64,000 nt of DNA, taken from positions 62,001 through 126,000 of the forward strand of contig JAJEDE010000012.1 of NCBI GenBank assembly GCA_022821645.1, read 5' to 3'. A program made the position numbers and the translations under genes. Below are positions 52,416 through 60,854 of the stretch, piece by piece. The notes beneath the pieces were generated by a model. It was not told the DNA's origin. It made no database searches and saw nothing but the letters and a program-made list of their open reading frames with translations. Source of the DNA: Chloroflexota bacterium. Lineage in GTDB: Bacteria > Chloroflexota > UBA11872. How positions within the stretch are numbered: the first letter of the stretch is position 1; the number at the start of each line of letters is the position of its first letter.

Positions 52416-53508
52416 AGAACGCCGTGGCGTTGTCAGCCATGATCTTCCGCCGCAACTCGCCACGCACCACCGACGGCAGCGCGCGGTCCGGCGCGTCGAA
52501 GTCCCAGTGCGGATAGTCGGTAGCGAACATCAGGAAGTCGTCCCGCCCGATCATGTCGAAGATCTGCAGCAGGTGCTGCGGGTTGGGCGGCTCGTCCATC
52601 GGCTGCGTCGTCATCCGGAAATGCTCCAGGATGTACTCGCTCGGCAGCTTGCGCAGCCACGGCACTTCCTCTTTCAGCCCCTTGTAGTTCTTGTCGAACC
52701 GCCACATCAGCGGCGGCATCCACGAGAACCCGCCCTCGATCAGCGCGATCCGCAGGTTGGGCAGCCGCTCGAAGATGCCCTCCGACACCAGGCTCAACAC
52801 CTGCGCCTCGAACGCCTGTGTCATCCCCGTGTGGTCTTCCAGGTAATACGAAGGCCAGCCGGTGGCCGTGATCGGGTGGTTGCCCCACCCGCCAAAGTGA
52901 ATCCCAACCGGCAGGTCCATATCGGCCGCCGCCTCGAACAGCGGGTAGTAGTGACGTTTCCCGTACGGCGCGTTACCGCGAACCGTCAGGATCACCTGCA
53001 CGAATCGCCCGTCCTTGCCGCAGCGACGGATCTCTTCGGCCGCCGCCTCGGGAATCTGCGGCGTGACCGTGATGGAACTGCGCCAACGCTCGTCGCTGTC
53101 CAGCCACACGTGCCGCTGCCATTCGTTCACGGCGCGAGCCAGCGCGATCGAGAAGTCGTCGTTGTGCACGTGGCCCGCCGCGTACAACGGCGTAAGGATC
53201 CCAAACTGCATGTCCCACTCGTCCAGCAGTTGCTCGCGCACAAAGTCGGGATCCGCGCCCGGTCGCAGCCCATTCGGCGGCCAGGCGTCCCGTCGCGCGG
53301 CCATTTCGTAGCCCTTCGGATACTGCGTGCCCGGCGGCGCCGCAAAGCCGGACTGCTTGACGTACTGCACCCACCGGTCCGACATGAACGGGGTCAGGTC
53401 GTGAATCGTGTTCGGATACGGATGAACGTCGCAATCGATAACGGTCAACGAGGTACGGCCGTTCGCGGCCTCCGCAGCCGCCGGCGCGTCAAGGACAGCC
53501 TGTGCCAT
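52396..53508 (-). CDS. Amidohydrolase family 2 metal-dependent hydrolase
   Basis: This 370-residue TIM-barrel protein has the metal motif DCDVHPYP near the start, the barrel His in DLPVGIHFGG, ALIEGGFSWMPPLMWRFD, and the terminal Asp in LMFATDYPHWDFD. These mark the ACMSD/LigW-like amidohydro_2 group, which includes decarboxylases and lactonases of aromatic catabolism. There is no signal peptide. The Rieske ferredoxin gene overlaps its 3' end. Confidence 0.88.
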   Translation of the reverse strand: MAQAVLDAPAAAEAANGRTSLTVIDCDVHPYPNTIHDLTPFMSDRWVQYVKQSGFAAPPGTQYPKGYEMAARRDAWPPNGLRPGADPDFVREQLLDEWDMQFGILTPLYAAGHVHNDDFSIALARAVNEWQRHVWLDSDERWRSSITVTPQIPEAAAEEIRRCGKDGRFVQVILTVRGNAPYGKRHYYPLFEAAADMDLPVGIHFGGWGNHPITATGWPSYYLEDHTGMTQAFEAQVLSLVSEGIFERLPNLRIALIEGGFSWMPPLMWRFDKNYKGLKEEVPWLRKLPSEYILEHFRMTTQPMDEPPNPQHLLQIFDMIGRDDFLMFATDYPHWDFDAPDRALPSVVRGELRRKIMADNATAFYDFERA

Positions 53509-53580
53509 GGAACCCCCTCCTTATCGCCCGATACTCGCCACCCACACCCCACCCGTCAAGACCCGGCGGCCCTTTGCTCG

Positions 53581-53967
53581 CTAGGCGGCCTCGATATCCG
53601 TACGCGCAAAGTCCTCACCCTTGAACAGCAGCGGCTCCCCCGTCGACTCCGCCAGCGCATACGCAAAGCAGTCCCCAAAGTTCAGCCCCGCCGGATGGTT
53701 CCCCTTCCCAAATCGCCGCCAGGCTGCGCGTGCGATATGAGCCTGCTCCACCGTGACCGGCGCCAGCGCGATAGACGCCTCCTCCAAATATGCGTCCAAC
53801 TGATGCCCGGCTAGGAGGCCTCGACGACCCTCAAGCACCATGACTGTCTCTAGATAGTTGACAGCTGACAGTTGGCAGCGCGGAGCCCTGGCGATCGCCT
53901 CGTCGAAGTGCTCCGCTTCGTCTTCGTCGAACAGAATGCTGATGATCGCCGAGGTATCGACAATCAC
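53581..53967 (-). CDS. vapC: VapC-family PIN-domain toxin
   Basis: This 128-residue PIN ribonuclease has the four acidic residues expected in the active site: Asp in MIVDTSA, Glu in NYLETVMVLE, and the Asp pair region NFGDCFAYALA with a final Asp in KGEDFARTD. VapC toxins cleave specific tRNA or rRNA. The GTG start overlaps the stop of vapB by 4 bases (GTGA), the normal arrangement. The pair is probably autoregulated through the operator at 54236. Confidence 0.9.
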   Translation of the reverse strand: MIVDTSAIISILFDEDEAEHFDEAIARAPRCQLSAVNYLETVMVLEGRRGLLAGHQLDAYLEEASIALAPVTVEQAHIARAAWRRFGKGNHPAGLNFGDCFAYALAESTGEPLLFKGEDFARTDIEAA

Positions 53968-54221
53968 TTCGGCAACCCGCGTTCGTCGTACAGCAGGTCT
54001 CCGTGGTCAACTGCCGGCCCCCCCTCGCGCAACAGTTCGGCGCAGCGCTTGGAGATCACGCGCATCCTGCGGAGTCGCGCCTCCACGCTGCGTTCTCGCC
54101 GTTCCCGCTCCAGTCGCTCTTGCAGCGCCACGGTTATCGCACCCGTCTTGGTCTCTCCAGTGAGTTCCGCCAACTCGGTGGCCAACTGGCAGGTTTCCTG
54201 ATTCTTGATGTTGAGGCTCAC
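53964..54221 (-). CDS. vapB: VapB-family antitoxin
   Basis: This 85-residue antitoxin has a DNA-binding N-terminus (SLNIKNQETCQLATELAELTGETKTGAITVAL), typical of the Rv0623/PSK-type VapB family. Its C-terminal LLYDERGLPK tail is of the kind that binds VapC. The start is GTG. A frameshifted second copy lies about 120 bases upstream. Confidence 0.9.
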   Translation of the reverse strand: MSLNIKNQETCQLATELAELTGETKTGAITVALQERLERERRERSVEARLRRMRVISKRCAELLREGGPAVDHGDLLYDERGLPK

Positions 54222-54235
54222 GAGTTTCCTTCTAC

Positions 54236-54262
54236 GGTAGATTCGCCGCTCGCATGTCTACC
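54236..54262. promoter_or_regulatory. Candidate VapB operator upstream of the intact vapBC pair
   Basis: GGTAGA (54236-54241) and TCTACC (54257-54262) form an inverted repeat with a 15-base spacer, just upstream of vapB. The same half-site recurs before the decayed copy at 54600-54628. Conservation in both copies supports an operator role, probably for the VapBC complex itself. Confidence 0.55.
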
Positions 54263-54343
54263 CTACGAGTGGCTAATGCGCTGGGCAAGGTCATCCGGCT
54301 CTTGAAACAGGATCGCCAGCACCGCCGACGTATCCACGATCAC
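54263..54343 (-). pseudogene. Truncated second vapC (26 codons)
   Basis: The frame reads MIVDTSAVLAILFQEPDD and stops at 54263 after 26 codons, where a full VapC needs about 130. Only the first Asp and first helix remain. The stop falls directly against the operator of the intact pair. It starts with GTG overlapping the stop of the second vapB copy, just as in the intact pair. Confidence 0.8.
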
Positions 54344-54586
54344 TTCGGCAAGCCGCGCTCGTCATACAGGAAGTCGCCGTGATCCTCGGCCGACGGCCCG
54401 TCCCTTAGCACGGCCGCGCAACGCTTCCCGATGGCAAGCAACTCCTCGGTTAGCGCCTCCACGCTGCTCCCGCTCCAGCCGCTCCCGCAGCGCCACCGTT
54501 ATCGCACCGGTCTTCGTCTCGCCGGTCAGTTCCGCAAGCTCACTGGCCAGTCGACACGTCTCCTCGTTCTTGATGTTGAGGCTCAC
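54340..54586 (-). pseudogene. Frameshifted second vapB
   Basis: The N-terminal part (SLNIKNEETCRLASELAELTGETKTGAITVAL) is nearly identical to the intact antitoxin. Near 54461-54472 it lacks 11 bases present in the intact copy, which shifts the frame. In the shifted frame the C-terminus is still recognisable as LLAIGKRCAAVL and DHGDFLYDERGLPK, ending with a stop at 54340. So the damage is recent. The start is a GTG at 54586. Confidence 0.85.
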
Positions 54587-54599
54587 CGGTCCCTCGCAT

Positions 54600-54628
54600 G
54601 GGTAGAACACATCTAGACGATTCTACCC
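54600..54628. promoter_or_regulatory. Candidate VapB operator of the decayed copy
   Basis: GGGTAGAA (54600-54607) and TTCTACCC (54621-54628) are a perfect 8-bp inverted repeat, 13 bases apart, just before the frameshifted vapB. The half-site matches the one at 54236-54262. It may still be bound by the intact VapB protein. Confidence 0.6.
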
Positions 54629-54685
54629 TGCGATCCCTCGTGCCGGCCCGCACCCCGGGCTCCCCACCTATGTGACCATGCCCCC

Positions 54686-55468
54686 ATGCACCTCCAAGCC
54701 CTCCTCTTCGACCTCGACGACACCCTTATCCCCGACGAAAGCGCCTCCGAAGCCGCCTTCCTCGCCGCCTGCGCCCCCGTCGCCGAGCGTTACGGCCTCG
54801 ACCCCGCCGCCGTCGCCCATTCCGCCGGCGCCTGCGCCCGCCAACTCTGGCGCGCCTCCGATCACATCCACTACTGCCAGTCCATCGGCATCAGTTCCTG
54901 GGAAGGCCTTTGGGCCGACTTCACCGGCGACGCCCGCGACCTCCAACGCCTCAACGCCTGGGCCCCCGCCTACCGCCGCGAAGCCTGGAGCCTTGCCCTC
55001 GCCCAGCACGGCGTCGACGACACCGCCTACGCCGACCACCTCGCCAACCGCTTCCGCCACGAACGCCGCCAACGCAACGCCATGTTCTCTGACGCCGCCG
55101 ACCTGTTGCCCATATTCGCCCGCCGCCTGCCCCTCGCCCTCGTCACCAACGGCGCCCCCAACCTCCAGCACTTCAAGATCGACGCCTCAGGCGTCCGCCC
55201 TTACTTCCAGTCCATCGTCGTCTCCGGCGAAGTCGGCATCGGCAAACCCCACCCGGCCCCCATGCAACGCGCCCTCCAACAGCTCAACTGCGACCCCGCC
55301 CACGCCGCCATGGTCGGCGACAACCTCACCACCGACATCGCCGGCGCCCTCAACACCGGTGTGTACTCGGTCTGGCTGAATCGAGACAGCACTTCGCCCA
55401 CCGGCGACATTCGTCCAGACCGAACCGTTTCCGGTCTGCTCGAACTCTCCACCCTGATCGACCCGTAA
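54686..55468 (+). CDS. HAD-family hydrolase (phosphatase)
   Basis: This 260-residue HAD protein has all four motifs: the nucleophile FDLDDTLIPDE, the Ser/Thr site LVTNGAP, the Lys in GIGKPHPAPM and the acidic AAMVGDNLTTDIAGA. The large helical cap puts it in subfamily I, which includes phosphoglycolate and sugar phosphatases. Codon third positions are almost all C, which stands out from the plus-strand genes around 20-30 kb. It is a single gene between the vapBC region and a convergent membrane-protein gene. Confidence 0.9.
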   Translation: MHLQALLFDLDDTLIPDESASEAAFLAACAPVAERYGLDPAAVAHSAGACARQLWRASDHIHYCQSIGISSWEGLWADFTGDARDLQRLNAWAPAYRREAWSLALAQHGVDDTAYADHLANRFRHERRQRNAMFSDAADLLPIFARRLPLALVTNGAPNLQHFKIDASGVRPYFQSIVVSGEVGIGKPHPAPMQRALQQLNCDPAHAAMVGDNLTTDIAGALNTGVYSVWLNRDSTSPTGDIRPDRTVSGLLELSTLIDP

Positions 55469-55583
55469 GCGACATCGATTCGCCGGTCTGGCCACTCGGG
55501 CCGAGTCAGCGTCTCATGATCCGCTTTCGCAGCGTCGATCAGCCTCGGATCGGCGTCGACAGACGCACCGTCGGCAGCGGCAG

Positions 55584-56798
55584 CTAGGGCTCCACCAGCT
55601 CGGTGGCAGCATCCGCACGATCCAACGTCGTACGTGATCTCCCGGACAGAAGCCCGATGGCTTGCCACGTCACCAGCACCAACGTCGCGGCCGTGCGTAC
55701 GACCCAGAGAATCGGGCGCGAAAGCGGCAGCACGAACTCCACGAGGTAAACGGGAATCAGCCAGCCGACGGCTCGCGGCCGGGCGGCGAGCACAAGTCCG
55801 GTCGCCAGCGGGAGCACGTAGTAGCGACCGTGGCCGAGCATGAGCGCGAAGCCATAGGCCAGCGAAACCCTGAACATGCCCCAGCGAGGATCGCGGCTCA
55901 GCCACCCGACCAGCGGCGCCGATGCGAGAACCGCAAGCATGGGCCAGTCCTGCGGTCCTCGAAGCACATCGGGCATTTCGACGCCGAACGCCCGTGTGAA
56001 TCCCCAGAAGACCGGCAGTCCATCGCCACGGTCCTGTAGATGGCCGACAACAGCCCAATGCACGGCGGCGGCATCACGGATAAGAAACGGTCCGACAATC
56101 AGCGCGCCAATTGCCGCAGCGCCAAGTGCGTAGTGGGCAAGCATCTCTCGACCTTGACGGGCGTAGAACCCCGCAAGCACTAGACCGGGAATCACGAACT
56201 CTGATCGTGTAACGACGCTCAAGCCGATTAGCGCGCCGGCCTGCCAGGGAACCCAGACCTGCAACACCGCAGCGACCAGAAAGAACGCGGCAACGGCGGA
56301 GGCATGTCCGTTGAGCGCTCCCGCCTCAAACACCCAGGGCGTGAACAGCCACAGGATTCCAATTGCGAGAGACAAGGGCCGCGACAGCCCCTGCCTGCGG
56401 GAAAGAACGATAAACAGCCACGCCGCCGCGACCTCAAAGATGTGCACGATGACCTTAACGGCCAGGATCCGGTCCCAGCCCATCGCGTCAAAGACGCGCT
56501 GCAAGGGGGCCAGCAGCATGGGAAACAGCGGGAGATGGGCATAGGTGAACGATTGGTCCGAGTTGTTGGCGTAATAGTTGAAGTGCTCGGACGTGTAAAG
56601 AACCTCGGCGAAGGCGAAGAAGTGCTGCAGATCGCCGTAGAGGAACGTCTTACCTTCGAGCGATCGGACGGTCAGGGCCACTGCCAGAGCCGCGGCTCCA
56701 AGGGCAGCAAGAACCGGAAGGCGGTCAAGGCGTGCGACGAGGCCGTCAAGACGCGTCACGATGGGTCGGTTTTCTCGTCTGGGCGTAATGTTCGACAC
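55584..56798 (-). CDS. Polytopic membrane protein, GT-C glycosyltransferase-like
   Basis: This 404-residue protein has about ten hydrophobic helices. The first loop after helix 1 contains EGKTFLYGDLQHFFAFAEVLY and YAHLPLFPMLLAPL, a pattern seen in GT-C or GT87-type mannosyltransferases that use lipid-phosphate sugars, where an acidic residue follows the first helix. The C-terminal part is mostly membrane helices. The start at 56798 is GTG and not certain. It would transfer a sugar to an envelope glycan or lipid, but the evidence is topology and weak motif only. Confidence 0.55.
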   Translation of the reverse strand: MSNITPRRENRPIVTRLDGLVARLDRLPVLAALGAAALAVALTVRSLEGKTFLYGDLQHFFAFAEVLYTSEHFNYYANNSDQSFTYAHLPLFPMLLAPLQRVFDAMGWDRILAVKVIVHIFEVAAAWLFIVLSRRQGLSRPLSLAIGILWLFTPWVFEAGALNGHASAVAAFFLVAAVLQVWVPWQAGALIGLSVVTRSEFVIPGLVLAGFYARQGREMLAHYALGAAAIGALIVGPFLIRDAAAVHWAVVGHLQDRGDGLPVFWGFTRAFGVEMPDVLRGPQDWPMLAVLASAPLVGWLSRDPRWGMFRVSLAYGFALMLGHGRYYVLPLATGLVLAARPRAVGWLIPVYLVEFVLPLSRPILWVVRTAATLVLVTWQAIGLLSGRSRTTLDRADAATELVEP

Positions 56799-56901
56799 CT
56801 TACGGCCCCAGAGCCGCGGCTATACTCCAATACTCCCCGCTGGCGGCTGTCGGGTAACCGATGCTCGCCGGGACGGACCGGCCCGGAATTGAGGTGTGGC
56901 G

Positions 56902-58782
56902 ATGGCCTCCATGGATTCTGAAGTGCGGCGCCAGGCACATATGCGCCGCAGCCCGCTTACCTTCGTGCGCGATCACTGGCGCGCGATTCTCCTCTACCTT
57001 GGCCTCACAGGCCTCTTGGTCTACGGCCTGACGAATGCGTCAGAAATCACGCTGGGGATTCTGAGCTTCGCTTTCACGCTGGTTTACGCCATGATGTTCA
57101 TGGTCGTCCAGTTCGGCTTTCTGTTCTACATATTGGGCAGGGGCCGCGTCTACTGGGTCCAGCCGGGCGAAACCGGGGTCTACTTCACGGACTATCGCGG
57201 GAACGACCAGGTGCTGGAAGTCGCGCGTCGGGTCGTGCGGCTGCTGCAGGGCGCGAAGTCTTTCAAGCGCATGGGTGGCGAGATCACCCGCGGAGTTCTT
57301 CTAGAGGGTCCACCGGGTACCGGTAAGAGCTACCTGGCGCAGGTCATTGCCAACGAGGCCGGCATTCCTTTCGCTTACGCCTCGGCGCCGGGGTTCCAAA
57401 ACATGTTCATGGGTATCGGCAACCTGCGGGTGCGAATGCTCTATGGCAAGGCCCGCAAGATGGCGCGCAAGCACGGTGCCGCCATCATCTTCATTGATGA
57501 AATTGACGCGATTGGCATGGCCCGCGCCGGGCAGACAGGCGGCGGCATGATGATGGGCGGCTTGTTTGGCGGCGGGGCCGGTTTCGGCCTGCTGAACGAG
57601 TTGTTGCTGCAGATGGACCCGCCCAACTTCGACAACGGCTGGTTCTCACGACTTCTGCGAACGATCGGACTTCGGAAGACCAGAGCCATGCCGCCAATCG
57701 TCCTGACGATGGGCGCCACCAACCTGGCGTCGGCGCTGGATCACGCACTCCTGCGTCCAGGCCGCTTCGACCGCAAGATCCACGTGGACCTGCCGGACCT
57801 GGACGGCCGCAAAGACATCATTGAGTACTACCTGGCCAAGGTGCGGCACGAAGACATGCCGGTGGACCGCATGGCCAACGACACGATCTTGTACACGCCG
57901 GTGGCGATCAAGTTCGTAATCAACGAGGCTGTCATTCACGCGCACTTCGACGGGCGCGACGCGATCAGCTACGACGACTTCACGCGGGCGCGCGAGAACC
58001 ATGAATGGGGACTGCGCGAACCGATTCGCGGGCTGACCGACGAGGATCGGCGGCGGCTGGCCTACCACGAGGCCGGGCACGCCATCGCCCAGGTGAAGCT
58101 CAAGGAGTGGGAACGGCTAACCAAGGTGACCATCGTCCGCCACGGCGACGCGCTCGGCTTGGCGGCCTGGAAGCCGGTGGAGGAAAAGCGCGTGCTCATC
58201 CGCGAAGAGTTGCTGGCCAGCATTCAGGTCAGCCTGGCCAGCCGCGCGGCCGAGGAGTTGTTCCTGGGGTCGCAGACGCTAGGCGTGACGTCCGACTTTG
58301 CCGGTGCCACGCATCTGGCATTCCAGATGCTCAGCTTCTGGGGCATGGACGGCAGCTTCTATTCGTCGCTTCCATTCGGTCCGATGGTGGACGCCAACGA
58401 TCCGCGCATGAAGCGCAAGATCGACCAGGTGCTGGAACAGGAATACCGCAAGGTCAAAGGCCTGCTCTCGGAGTACTCGGGCGCGGTGCATGAACTGGCC
58501 CAGGAATTGATCGAAAACGACGAGGTAGACGGCCAGGACGTTGAGGACATGGTCAAGCGCTGGGACGAGAAGATCGCCGAGGGCAAGTCGCTCAAGGCAC
58601 TGCCTGAAGGCGGCGTTCTGGTGGGCGTCGACGCCGAGCCGCAGCCATACGCCTACGGCGGCAACGGTAGCGGCAATGACGCGAACGGTCGCAACGGACA
58701 CTCCGACGATTCGCCCGGCCGTGCCCGGCGACGCAGCAGGCTCCGAGACCGATACCAGTCGCGCGGAGCAAAGGACTCCTAG
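56902..58782 (+). CDS. FtsH-like membrane AAA+ metalloprotease
   Basis: This 626-residue protein has two N-terminal transmembrane helices (about residues 25-80), an AAA+ module with Walker A GPPGTGKS at about residue 136 and Walker B IIFIDEIDAI, and sensor/arginine-finger text LRPGRFDRKI. The M41 protease domain has HEAGH at about residue 389 and a downstream Asp in TSDFAGATHLA as the third zinc ligand. Unlike classical FtsH, the AAA insert contains a Gly/Met-rich loop (GGGMMMGGLFGGG), and the C-terminus ends in a Gly/Asn then Arg-rich tail. It probably degrades membrane or misfolded proteins. TTGAGG precedes the start. Confidence 0.85.
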   Translation: MASMDSEVRRQAHMRRSPLTFVRDHWRAILLYLGLTGLLVYGLTNASEITLGILSFAFTLVYAMMFMVVQFGFLFYILGRGRVYWVQPGETGVYFTDYRGNDQVLEVARRVVRLLQGAKSFKRMGGEITRGVLLEGPPGTGKSYLAQVIANEAGIPFAYASAPGFQNMFMGIGNLRVRMLYGKARKMARKHGAAIIFIDEIDAIGMARAGQTGGGMMMGGLFGGGAGFGLLNELLLQMDPPNFDNGWFSRLLRTIGLRKTRAMPPIVLTMGATNLASALDHALLRPGRFDRKIHVDLPDLDGRKDIIEYYLAKVRHEDMPVDRMANDTILYTPVAIKFVINEAVIHAHFDGRDAISYDDFTRARENHEWGLREPIRGLTDEDRRRLAYHEAGHAIAQVKLKEWERLTKVTIVRHGDALGLAAWKPVEEKRVLIREELLASIQVSLASRAAEELFLGSQTLGVTSDFAGATHLAFQMLSFWGMDGSFYSSLPFGPMVDANDPRMKRKIDQVLEQEYRKVKGLLSEYSGAVHELAQELIENDEVDGQDVEDMVKRWDEKIAEGKSLKALPEGGVLVGVDAEPQPYAYGGNGSGNDANGRNGHSDDSPGRARRRSRLRDRYQSRGAKDS

Positions 58783-58843
58783 CTAGCCGACTCACCAGGC
58801 GCGCGTCAGGCTTTGCCGGGCGCGCGTCTTGTCGGTCGGCAAC

Positions 58844-59347
58844 TCAACCCTCGATCAGCGCCAGCCGGTCCGCCAGGAAGTCCAGGCGTTCAAATGCGCC
58901 TCGGCGCAATCGCTGGTAGGTGTCGAGGGCCTTGTCCGCTTGCCCGGCGCGGATCGCGTCACGAATTACTTCGGCGTCGCCGACGAAGCGGTCGAAGTGC
59001 TCGAGAAACGTGCCGTGGAAAAGCGTGCCAAGCGCCGGGGCCTCGAGTTCGGCGGCGCGTGCCTTGGCGTCGCTCATGACTCCGTGGAATTCGACCGCCT
59101 GCTGCTCCGCGTTGCCGATTCCTTCGAGCGTTGCCCAGGAATCGGCCTCGGGCCCAAAGAAGGCATCAAACGCGGCTCGCTCGTCGGTCAGTATGGCCGC
59201 GACTGTCTCCGTGTACGCCCGCCGCTGAGCGTCCGACGAAATCGTCGGCCCACCGTCCGAGGTCGCCGTTGGCTCTCCGCAGGCAGCCAGGAGAACGGCA
59301 GTCGTGATTACACCGAACGCGCGTCGGTCGATCCGGCGCGGCGTCAC
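58844..59347 (-). CDS. Lipoprotein of unknown function
   Basis: This 167-residue protein has IDRRAFGVITTAVLLAACGE, a twin-arginine-like signal with lipobox LAAC, and then a helical, charged mature part of about 145 residues (AYTETVAAILTDERAAFDAFFG). Starts at a GTG at 59347. No motif is recognised. It lies between the FtsH-like protease (convergent) and the TatB fusion gene (same strand, 80 bases upstream). Confidence 0.6.
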   Translation of the reverse strand: MTPRRIDRRAFGVITTAVLLAACGEPTATSDGGPTISSDAQRRAYTETVAAILTDERAAFDAFFGPEADSWATLEGIGNAEQQAVEFHGVMSDAKARAAELEAPALGTLFHGTFLEHFDRFVGDAEVIRDAIRAGQADKALDTYQRLRRGAFERLDFLADRLALIEG

Positions 59348-59430
59348 AGCCAGAAGTCAGCAGCCAGCCGCTGCGGAGCAGGCACGAAAGACGCACGAAC
59401 GGTCCGGTCTCTTCCGGTCACCGTCGCCCA

Positions 59431-60765
59431 CTAGACCTCGACCTCTTCCCAGGCGTCGACGTCCTCGCGCTCGCGTTTGTCTTCCTCGATCTTGAGGCCG
59501 AACTGCCGCATGCGGGCATGGGTGAGGATGATGAGCTGGCAGCGGTCGGCGCCGTCGCTCATCCGGGTGGTGTAGGTGGCCTTCATGTCGAACTGCTTGA
59601 AAAACTCGTCGTCGTAGACGTTGCTGACGCTGCAGACTGGATGGTCCTTGCCGGGCGTCAGGCCGTAGGGGCAGGTGCCGAACTCGATCACCGCTGACGA
59701 CTCCGCGCGCTGGTCTACTTCAACGGCGTCGTGCGGGACGAGATGGCGGCGGCGTGCTGCCCAAGCCTGCGCAATGTCCATCGGTTCGGGGTCTTCGAGG
59801 TCGCCCAGGCTCTCGGCATCGGCGCGGGCCTGGCTGCGCAGGGCGGCTTCGGCCTGCTCGGCGAAGTCGGGATCGGCCTCAATGGCCTGCATCACCATCA
59901 ACCGCATGAAGCCGCCCATCTGGTTTTGCAGACCAGGGGTGGACGGGCCCAGGGCCGCTGCGGGCGCTGCGGGCTCCTCGGGCGTGGTGGCCGCCGCCAC
60001 GGCGGTCTGCGCCGGCTCGGGCGCGGGCGCGGCCACCGAAGGTGGTTCCGCCAGAGGGGCTGGCGTTTCTGGTTCGGTCGGACCGTTGACGTCGGGAGCG
60101 TAAGCCGACAGTCGTTGACCAGCCGGCGGCGGCACCGCTGGCTCCGCGGTGGGCGTTGGCACGGGCGCGGCTTCAACGGCGGCGACCGGCGGCGCCTCGG
60201 CGGCCTGGCCGTTGGTTGAGGTTGCAAACGTGTCCTGAATGGCCAGCGCCATAGCGTCGGCCGCCGGCAGCGGTTCGGCTGGCGTCGACGACGTGGTAGG
60301 GGACGCTGAGGTCGGGAGCGCAGACGGCGCTGACGTCGCCGAGGCATTGGCCGCGGGCGCTGGCAAGGCCGGCGCGGAGGTAGTTCCAGCCGACGGACCC
60401 GAAGCTCCCTGCGATGCCTCAGCTCCAGCCTGACCCGCGCTGACCGCGCCGCGCAGGTCTTCCGCAATGCCCTGGCCAGCCACGTTTACGTCGTCCGCGG
60501 CGCCCTGCAACGTGTCCGAGAGTTCAGAGCGAATATCGGCCAGTTCCTGGCGTGTGTTCTCGGCTTCCTGGCGCAGGACGTCCATTTCCTCGTAGAGGAT
60601 TGAGAATTCTTCGGCGAATTCCTTGCGAAACTCGCGCGTCATCTGGCGCAGTTGCCGCACCCAGCGGCCCAGCGTGCGCATGGCACGCGGCAGCCGCTCC
60701 GGTCCCAACACAATGAGCGCCAGGACAAGAACGGCGAAGAACTCGGCGACACCAATGCCGAACAT
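59431..60765 (-). CDS. TatB-like protein fused to a Cys-containing C-terminal domain
   Basis: This 444-residue protein begins MFGIGVAEFFAVLVLALIVLGPERLP, the single helix and hinge of TatA/TatB, followed by an amphipathic and coiled-coil stretch to about residue 100. A Pro/Ala/Thr-rich linker of about 180 residues follows. The last 150 residues form a separate domain with CPYG (Cys 365), HPVC (Cys 378) and DRC (Cys 409). That spacing recalls the cysteine domains of SufR-type regulators and ATC-hydrolase-like proteins. Standard TatB proteins are 100-170 residues and lack this. No tatC is nearby. Five lipoproteins in the window have twin-arginine-like signals. Confidence 0.8.
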   Translation of the reverse strand: MFGIGVAEFFAVLVLALIVLGPERLPRAMRTLGRWVRQLRQMTREFRKEFAEEFSILYEEMDVLRQEAENTRQELADIRSELSDTLQGAADDVNVAGQGIAEDLRGAVSAGQAGAEASQGASGPSAGTTSAPALPAPAANASATSAPSALPTSASPTTSSTPAEPLPAADAMALAIQDTFATSTNGQAAEAPPVAAVEAAPVPTPTAEPAVPPPAGQRLSAYAPDVNGPTEPETPAPLAEPPSVAAPAPEPAQTAVAAATTPEEPAAPAAALGPSTPGLQNQMGGFMRLMVMQAIEADPDFAEQAEAALRSQARADAESLGDLEDPEPMDIAQAWAARRRHLVPHDAVEVDQRAESSAVIEFGTCPYGLTPGKDHPVCSVSNVYDDEFFKQFDMKATYTTRMSDGADRCQLIILTHARMRQFGLKIEEDKREREDVDAWEEVEV

Positions 60766-60854
60766 GAGGGATCAGAGCGGCCGATGACGGCCGATGGTCA
60801 GGAGCCTAGGTGTTCAATCGTAGGCAGCGCGGGACACCGCGACAAGGGTTTCGC

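Noticed and set aside
55201-56058. Minus-strand frame overlapping the HAD gene end and the GT-C-like gene
   Set aside because: It crosses two better supported genes in another frame and shows no domain.
58798-58843. Terminator between the FtsH-like gene and the convergent lipoprotein gene
   Set aside because: The GC-rich GCGCGCGTC copies are direct, not inverted, so they do not form a hairpin.
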